Positions 46,430-64,000 of a DNA stretch of 64,000 nt are shown here, in pieces. Numbering within the stretch: the first letter of the stretch is position 1; each line of letters opens with the position of its first letter. The position numbers were made by a program, and so were the translations under genes. This stretch comes from Corythucha ciliata (taxonomy: Eukaryota; Arthropoda; Insecta; Hemiptera; Tingidae): assembly GCA_038030265.1 (NCBI GenBank), contig CM075937.1, positions 40,404,198 through 40,468,197 on the forward strand, written 5' to 3'. The notes under the pieces were generated by a model that saw nothing but the letters and a program-made list of their open reading frames with translations, did not search any database and had not been told where the DNA came from.

Positions 46430-48020
46430 AAACCCTAGTCTCCATCACGCAAGTTTCAGACGCGAATTAGCGGTTTTCTAAATTTTAGGCGTAAATTTTT
46501 GCAAATATTTAGCTCAATATTATGCGCAAATTGGCGTTTTTCCCAATTTTTCCCGCGAATTAGCGCTCAATCTCAATATTAGCCGCGAACTGAAGAGTTT
46601 CTTTATATTACCAGCTAATTGTAGATTTTTCAGATTTTAAGCCGTGAATTAGCGTTTTTTCTCCATTTTACCCTTAGCTCCAAATTAGCGCTATTCTCAA
46701 TTTCAACCGTGAATTAGCCAATTTTTATCAATTTTGCCGCGAATTAGCGTTTCTAATTTTTAGCCGTTTTTATTTTTTTCATAATTTAACTGTAAATTAG
46801 CGCATTTTCTGAATTTCAGGCGTGAATTCGCGCCTTTCATCAATTTTAGCGGTGAATGGGCGCTTTTTATAAAATTGAGCCGTGAATGAGGAAGTAACAC
46901 ATTTTCCAAAATCATGCCGTCGTGATAGCTTGGTTACCAAAACTCATGAAAACACGATCCGTTCAAATAAAATCAGGCCCTATACTTTTTTTATTAATTT
47001 ATGCGGAGGGTTGGGAGGGGTCACGACCCCTTAGCTACGTCACGAGTCACAGACCGGCCGTTTAAGGTAACAAAAAAATTGGCAAGTTTTATTATTTCGC
47101 TATAAATCGAAATCAATCATTTACGCACTAATATTCAATTCCTAGTCATATTTCGTTTTCTTTAGAAAAAAATGTCTCCGGCGATTTTTATTTTTTATGT
47201 TACTTCCTCATTAGCGCTTTACAGAATTTTAGGTGTAAATTTTACTCAATTCTAGCAACTATTTTTGCTCAATTTCGGGCCCAAATCAGTGTTTTTTCCA
47301 TTTCTACCGACAGTTATCGTTTTTATAATTTTTACTGCGAGTAACTGTATTTCTCAATTTTACGCTCAATTTTGTCAATTTTAGCCGAGAACTAACGATT
47401 TATTCAATTTTAGGTGCAATTTGGCGCTTTGCCCTGGATTAGCGCTTTTTCAACGTCCTTAGCCGCAAACTATCGCTTTTTCTAAAGTTGTATGCCGCGA
47501 CTTGGCGTTTTTTCTCCATTTTAGCCGCGAATAATAAGCGCTGTTCACAATGTTTGCAAGTTGTTGCCAATGTTTTCTCTCAACTTTATGCGTGAGTAGG
47601 CGTTCTTCGCGTTGCCCATTTGCCTAAATCTTGGTCGTGAATCAGCGATTTTTATCAATTTTTGCCTGGAATTGACGATTTTTACGACTTTGGACTTTCA
47701 TCAGTGAATTAACGCGTTTTTTCTTAAATTTCAGCCGTGAATTATGGTGTTTTTCAGTTATAGCATTGAATTAGCGCGTTACAAACTAGCGCTTTTTATG
47801 AATTTTAGCCTTGAATTTTTCTCTCATATTTTGTAAACATTTTTGCTCTCTTTTGATGCGTGAATTGCCGTTTCCTCCATTTTTACCGACAGTTGGCGCT
47901 TTTCTCAATTTTTGCCGCGAATTAGAGCATCGCCTATTAATATTAGCCGCGAACTATGACGGCGTTCTCAATTTTAGGAGCATATTGGCGCTTGCGTTAA
48001 TTTTTGACGTGGACTAAAGC
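46430..48020 (-). repeat. Degenerate ~30-bp minisatellite, block 7 (- orientation)
   Basis: Copies of CTCAATTTTAGCCGCGAATT followed by AGCG, starting about 160 bp past the possible U2AF2 poly(A) signal. It is split by the TIR element at 46886-47211. Confidence 0.85.
46886..47211. mobile_element. Non-autonomous TIR element, short copy (326 bp)
   Basis: Same termini as 2466-2964 (ATGAGGAAGTAACA and complement). It has the same outer sequence (AATCATGCCGTCGTGATAGC near the left; AATTGGCAAGTTTTATTATT toward the right) but lacks about 170 bp of the interior. It is inserted in minisatellite, like the long copy. Confidence 0.85.
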
Positions 48021-48089
48021 TTATAATTTTCATTGTTGCAGCTTTTTCTGGTGAGTGCATTTTTTTTGGTGTTGTGATAGGAGCTAGTT

Positions 48090-48430
48090 GTGGTTTGAAA
48101 TTTGAGAAAAAGCGCTAATTCGTGGCTAAATTTACAAAAAGCGCTGATTCGTGGCTTTAGAAAGAACACTAATTCGTGGATAACATTGGAAAAAATCGCT
48201 GAAATTGAGAAAAAAGCGCTAATTCGCGGTTAACATCGAGAAAATGAAGTGCTAATTTGCCGCAAAATGTGAATATATCACTAATTTTCTGCTAAAATTG
48301 ATAAAAAGCTGTAATTCGCCGCAATGAAATGAAGAAAAAGAACTAATTCGTTGCTAAAACTGAGATAAAACGCTAATTCATTCAGTCATGACTATAAATG
48401 TGAACACGCCGCTTATTTGCTGCTGAAGAT
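48090..48430 (+). repeat. Degenerate ~30-bp minisatellite, block 8 (+ orientation)
   Basis: Short block of GCTAATTCGTGGCTAAAATT-like copies. It faces block 7 (- orientation) across about 70 bp, forming a head-to-head switch. Confidence 0.75.
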
Positions 48431-49015
48431 CTAAACTCGAAGGGACAAGCTTGAACTTTGAGACCGAAGCTGAATAGTTGGTCGAAAAATCGAAAAATGA
48501 TGGAGGGGGGCCTAGACCTAATCTTTCCGTAAACGAGGAAAAGGTGACACATCGTGGGAGGAAGGCAACAAAAGTGCGTGGAAGAAATAAATCACTCTCA
48601 TCTCTTCAAATTAATTGGAGTATATCGCCGTGGGACTTGATCAACTTTTCGACTGGTTAAGATCAACTGCAAAGAAGTCGCGAGACTTCATTCTTTCGGA
48701 GAATAAATTTGAACTCCATTCTTTATCTTTGTCTTACGCCGCTTGCTCCTCGAGTTACTGGCAGCCCACGATAGAAGGAGAAAAAGAGCCTCGTCGCAGC
48801 GTCTCAACCGAACACATCTCCGGCGAATTGGCCGTTAAGCAAAAGGGAGGTAGGGCGCATGAATTAGTACCGGGGGGCCCCCTCGTCCGTCCCAACAATT
48901 TTGCACGCTCCTTCAAGCTAATTTATTAACCATACGATAAGAATAAATGAGAAAAATCGAGAATTTGTTCTCTAGACTAGATTCAGATTGTTTCCGGCGC
49001 TCCACAGGGCTCGCA
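48431..49015. other. Intergenic, no gene seen
   Basis: Short open frames at 48478-48660 and 48615-48929 have no domain or splice context that I can support. Confidence 0.35.
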
Positions 49016-50223
49016 ACTTGGGCATATTTCAACTGTAAATTAGCGTTTTTCTTAATTTCGACCTTTAATTGTAGCACATATTACTGAAAATACTACAATC
49101 TCAATCTTTTTATCACTTTTAGCCGCGAATCAGAGCTTTTTATCCACGGCGACCGCGCTTTTTATCTCTTATATGTAGATGCAAAATTAGAGGTTTTCTC
49201 GAATGAGCGCTTTCTTCAAATTTACTTGCGAATTATTGATTTTTTTTTTTTTTTTACTGTTAATTTAGCACTTTTCTCCATTCAACTGTGAATTAGCACA
49301 TTTTTGCCAATACTTTTCTCCATTTGTTTGGGCGAAATGGCGTTCATCTCAATCATTTCCGCTTTTGCGCCTCAAGTTTAGGCGCGATTTAATGATTTTC
49401 ATCAATTTTAGCAGTGAATTAGTGCTTTTTCTGAATTTTTAGCTGCGTGCGAAGTAGCGATTTTTTCGGATTAGTGCGCTCTCCCCAGTTAGCGCTTTTT
49501 TTATGGTATTGATATTTTTTTCTGTTGTAGCTACAAATTAGCGATTTTTATTAATTTTATTTGGGAATTTGCGCTTTTTATCTTTTTCAGCCGCAAAATT
49601 AGGGGTTTTTCTCGAGCGCGTTCTTCCAATTTAGCTGCGAATTAGCGCTTTTTTTTTTTTTACCGTTGATTTAACGTTTTTCTCTATCCAACTGTGAATC
49701 AGCAGTGAATTTTTCGTGTTAATAATTGGCCTTCAGTCAAAGCTCATTGCCGCTATTGCGCCTCAATTCCAGGCACGATTTAGTTGATTTTTAGCTGCGT
49801 GAAGAAGCGGATTTTTCTCGGACTAGTGTGATCTCTCAAATTTTCCGCGAGTACGCGTTTTTTCTAAATTGAAGCCGCGAATTTGCGTTTTTTCTCGTAA
49901 ATTTGTATTTTTCTCAATTCTAACTGAGAATTAGCACACTTTCGCCAATACCTTTTCTGTTTCTCCATTTTAGTCGCGAACTAGCTATTTTTATCCATTG
50001 GAGCCGCGAATCGGCTCTTTTCATCAATTTTATTAGCCGTGAATTATAGCGCTTTTTCATAATTTTAACTGGAAATTAATGATTTTTATCAACTTTAGCC
50101 GTGAATAACGATTTTTATGAATTTTAGCTGGGAATTAGCGCTTTTCATCTTGTTTCTCGCAGCAATATTAGCGCTTTTTCTCAAATAAGTGCGTTCGGAC
50201 TAAGTTAGCACAATTTTTGCTAA

Positions 50224-50273
<50 letters not shown>

Positions 50274-50560
50274 GTGATTTGACGTTTCTCTCATTCATTG
50301 CTGCTTTTGTGCCTCAATTTTAGGCGTGTTTCTAGATAATGTCTTCAATTTTTGTCGAGAATTAGTAAGTAGTTTTTCGTCAATTTTACCTGGGAATTAG
50401 CGCTTTTTCTACATTTTAGTGGCGAGTTTTAGGGCTTTTATCAATTTTAGCTGTGAATAATAAGCTTTTTTTCAGAATTTTAGCCTTGAATTAGAGAGTT
50501 TCTTCAATTTTAGCCTTGAATTCTTACTTTATTACGAGAACAAAACTTTCCCCAGTGAGA
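49016..50560 (-). repeat. Degenerate ~30-bp minisatellite, block 9 (- orientation)
   Basis: Copies of CAATTTTAGCCGCGAATTAG followed by CGCTTTTT. It includes a very long poly-T run (about 50228-50271). Confidence 0.85.
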
Positions 50561-51949
50561 ATAAGGTCTTGAATGATTTATATTTTAGTCGAGTATACAG
50601 CTTAGACTCTCGTTTTTGGTTTGAATAGCCAAAATCACTGTTAAGCTTTTCCTAAATTTAAACCGTGAAATAGCCTATAGTGAGGTTTATGGCCCAATCT
50701 GGCAGCTCTATGTTTGACTTATTTATAATTGTTGTGCATCTGCGATCTTACATAAAGAGCCTGCCCACCTCATACAAGTGTAGAGCTCGCTATAAGCCTT
50801 TTGTTCGCTCGTGGGATACTTAAACCGTTTTCGGTGGGGGGGAGGGGTACTTTGAAGGAACTTATTCTCAGTCGTGTGGAGGGAGGTGAAACATTCGGTA
50901 ATATACGGGCTGACTTAGGGCTTTTATTAACACCTTATGCTGCGGATCCGGCTCATATACAAATACACAAATTATTGGGGGCTGGTTTCGAGCTCCGCAC
51001 ATTGTCACATGGAACGACTCACGCTACTAGTAGGAGCGCAAAACACGCATAATTCGAAAACTCTATTCTGGCCCTAAGGAATATCTGTCGGGCCATTGTT
51101 TGATTATGATTGTTGTACTAGTCAACCTGATGCATGAATGCGCGATAACCACGGCTCGCGGTACCCGGAATTTAGCATTTTATTATTAATAAAAAGGCAA
51201 GAAGCACGTGTCATGCAACACATGTTTTTTGATTCAATCTTCACCATGAGTAAATTCCATACAGTTAACTAATTTCTGAGACGCAGAAGCTGAAAAAGTC
51301 AATTTTATTGCAAATTCTGTCGAGGACACCATCAGAGTAGAATATTTGCCTTTTTAAGTGAGTACTTTCTGTCGTGAACTCCCCTTCCTACAGTTATTAA
51401 GCTTTTAGTGGCAAACTATTGTGTTAATTGGTTACAATTTGATTTGTGCGTTAATAATTATTGAATGTAATCCACTTGTGAAAACGCCCGTTATAAATCC
51501 ATGCGTCTCGCGCCCGGATCACTTTTTGTTGGCAACACTGTGAAGTGACAAAATCACGAGTCATTTCACTTAGGACTTTACCCGGATAGTCGATGAGGTT
51601 TTTGTTATTTACTAGACAAATAATTTCTGTTTTTTCTTTGTCAATTTCTTAGGGAATATGTTGAAATTCATGTGATGTGGTTGAGCTTGCGCCCCGTTCG
51701 CCTTTCCCCCTTCCACCACCTTTCAGCCGCCATTTTGTTTATTTTCGTCCTAACCCCCCTAGACTTCGCATTTTTTTTGCATCGCCCGAGAATTCCGTAG
51801 TCGCTCCCTCCCCACGTTGAACGAAATTACACGGGACAAAAGAGTTTTAAAAGTTTTATTCACAGTGCGGTTTAATTTGAGGGATCTTGAAAGTGACGTG
51901 AAATTCTCTTTAAAACGAGTTACAACAAGCGAAAACGTTGTCTTTGTGA
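50561..51949. other. Upstream region of USP7
   Basis: No gene recognised. At 51725-51737 CAGCCGCCATTTTG resembles a YY1-type element (complement of CAAAATGGCGGC), common around starts of housekeeping genes, so the USP7 promoter or 5' UTR may lie here. Confidence 0.4.
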
Positions 51950-52234
51950 CATATATGGTGGCGTTGTTTCCCCCGGCTTTTGGGGGCGAGGAAATCAGCA
52001 GACATTGGGCGCACTTCGAGTAAGCCAGTCGTCCCCGTCAAAGTGACCGTGTCGTCGGACGCCGTCAAAAATCCACAGACTTGTCAAAAGGGAAATTCTG
52101 GGAAAGTCGCGGGTGGTCAAGCGCCAACAGTTCCGACAAGTGGTGGTGGTGGCGGAGGAGGTGGTGGTGGCACGGTTCGAGTGACCGGAGGCGGTATCAA
52201 TTCCAAGTCGAGGAGGTCGCCCGATGTTGAGAAA

Positions 52235-61747
<9,513 letters not shown>

Positions 61748-64000
61748 AATATAATTACCGATCTGGGCTTTATCAATGAATGCAAAAAACCCCCGCGTGA
61801 AAAATCTTCGCTCTTTCGCTCAGAAAACAGGTTGGGGACGAAAGAAAAATAAAAGTCTCAATAAATTTGTCAGTCTGTGAAATTTCAATGGTTAATTTGA
61901 ATAGAAATACTATGTCGGTGACGATTTGGGGGTTTAAGGTTAGGCTCATGGGATCCTGGAGAAACGCTTGTGTGAGCCGAATGTTAGGTATAATGAATAA
62001 GTGGGGGCTAATCCTCAACGCCTAAAGTACCTGGCAGTAACGGGAAATTACATCGGGTCCATCTTTGCCACGAATTTCGACCACCATAGTTGGATCAATA
62101 ATTGAGTGGAGAAGGGAACGCTTTCTCTTGGAAACCCAAAATATCAAAATGGAAATGAATGACGAGGCGAAATTGTAGTTTCGTGACTTGAAGGGCCGGG
62201 GTTCGGGTTATCCCCGCCGTTGTGTGGGGTAGGGGTAAATTGATTAGAAGTAACTGGGTTGGTTCCAAGGTTTTTGTCAGCCCCGTAAGCGAAATATTTG
62301 AGTCGATTCTTATTATAAATGATCTGTTTCTGGCGTCAAAAGTCAGTAATTGAAGCAGAAACAATTGTTTCATTCAAAGGAATCCGATTTTAAGAGTGTG
62401 TCAACCATGTTTTATTACCAATTTATGTCAGTTTTGGGTGTGAAATTGACACTTTCTGTGCTCCAAAAGTTCCGTTCCAGAGGGGGGGGGGGTGTCAGAC
62501 TTTTATGTGATGGTGAGTCAGTTTGGATAAATTTCTCAATTTGGGACTGAGTAAGTGTGAAAAATGACCTTTTCTGCTAGTTTGTTTTTTGGCCCCAGTT
62601 GAGGTGTGAAGTCAAGGACAACCTCCTCAGAAACGGGTCATCCGTGTGGTAAGCATGAGGCTCCAAAGCTGACTTAGTCTGATTATGAGATGTATGTGTG
62701 TAGAGGGGGGGGGGAGTGGTAAATCAGAGCACCTGATTGGGTTACAAGTCGAGTATAGTTTACTCAACGTGAGAGGTGAAAATGGACAGAGACGACGTAA
62801 CCCCCGAAACGCCCAACGGCAAGATCTGGGTCTCTGTTTTGGTGTTTTTTTCTTTTTGGAGCTCATATTCTTAGCACTCGAGGGCTACCAACCAAAGATA
62901 TATCTATAAATTGGCTAAAGTGCTAAAATTACTCAAATTTACGTCGCATTTTATTGAGTTGTCATTAAATACGGAATCTTCGTTATAGGATGATTCCGAA
63001 CAACGCGTGTCTTAGTGGGGAGGGAAGTTGTACTTTCATGACCGTTCAGCGCTCCACCTGAGTCCCTTCCACGCCCAAAGTCATCAAAGTATTCTTTTCA
63101 ATGGTTTGTTTCAAGTTTAAAGGTTCCAAGAATGTTCCTCACTCCCAGCAGCTGTTGGGGGGAAAGGGGTTAGTACGGCCAATTCCATTGATACAGAGTC
63201 AGTTTTTAAGTTCAAATTAAGTTTAGCCCTATTTAGTCAGATTTTGGTGCCTTTACTGCTTGAAAGATCGATTTCAGGGGTTTTATTTAAGGTTCGGTTG
63301 AAAGGATCTCGAACCCGATGGTACCAAAAACGTTTCGGCCTTACACACCATTCCCACCCACCTGATTACTGGAAGCCTAACACGGCTCCTCATATCGATC
63401 TATCCTTCCCAAGAAATGTGTCCCGTATTTAGATGAGAAACTGGGCAGGATGTCTTGTGTTCCAAAAAGTGGATGCATGCTGGGCCCATAACCTGTAGAA
63501 AGGTGTGTAGTGGTGGAATGAACTAGAGAAAATGATGTTGTAGGAAAAGTAAAGTGTTTTATCAAACAATCAACAAGTGGTTATTCAAAATTGGGTCCTG
63601 CAACAAGTTCCGGATGGCTTACCACACTCAAAAATGACCGCGGTTGGTCCAATGGAAGGAACTGGTTTTTTTTTGTGTGTGTGTGAATAACTCTAGGAGT
63701 TCTCTTGTTTGATGCGTTCCGATTCCCATAAATGTTTGTATTCACACGATATTTTTACGTGTGGCGAGTTTCAGTTGAAAATGGTTGGGTTTTTTGGCTT
63801 CATTTTGTCATCTCCTACGAGAGGAACGACTGCTTTGTCACAGGTTTGACACTTTCATGACACAGGGCTTGACTGTCAATTTCCGTACCAAAAAGTACAT
63901 TTCTGAAGATGAATTACCATGCGCTTCAAAACTAAAATGTTATCGTGCTACTGTTTTCTGTTTCGTAGCCCACCAACTGTGATTAGACCATTATAAGTGA
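61748..64000. other. 3' flank of USP7, no gene seen
   Basis: I searched for USP7 ubiquitin-like domain exons and found none. Homopolymer G runs occur at 62481-62490 and 62706-62715. Short open frames have no domain. No canonical AATAAA lies close after the stop at 61747; one (GAAAAATAAAAG) occurs at about 61847. Confidence 0.4.

Overview
This window is eukaryotic: every recognisable gene is split by GT-AG introns, and most of the sequence is AT-rich repeats. The gene set is a pair of CYP3-clan P450s, a WS/DGAT-type acyltransferase, an SPD-2/CEP192-like ASH protein, the splicing factor U2AF large subunit and the deubiquitinase USP7. It fits an arthropod, possibly a hemipteran insect, but the species cannot be fixed from the sequence. 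All five gene loci lie on the + strand. I built their exons by hand from splice sites and checked the reading phase across each junction.

Layout. 1-950: 3' part of a P450 gene. 951-10290: degenerate minisatellite blocks, a 499-bp TIR element, and a decayed Ty3/gypsy pol (about 4893-7600) with a foldback inside it. 10293-12130: a second P450, complete except for its N-terminal anchor exon. 12350-18615: a cluster of inverted-repeat (foldback/MITE) elements, one holding a good hammerhead ribozyme candidate at 18098-18145. 19139-22573: WS/DGAT acyltransferase. 22574-26280: repeats. 26301-28870: SPD-2/CEP192-like gene with a foldback in its last intron. 29270-32800: repeats, including a 1.8-kb hAT-type element (30553-32375) with perfect 8-bp target-site duplications. 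33134-45996: U2AF2, whose 8.9-kb second intron holds a TTAA-flanked foldback, minisatellite and a 1.35-kb tandem duplication. 46430-51950: minisatellite and a second, internally deleted TIR element. About 52235-61747: USP7 with its MATH and catalytic domains but no C-terminal UBL exons in the window. 61748-64000: nothing recognisable.

The genes do not form a pathway. The two P450s are relatives on the same strand, probably a local duplication. U2AF2 and USP7 are housekeeping genes with expanded introns. The most striking global feature is a family of about 30-bp degenerate repeats in at least a dozen blocks, in both orientations. It makes up a large share of the noncoding DNA, and one block lies inside the hAT-type element.
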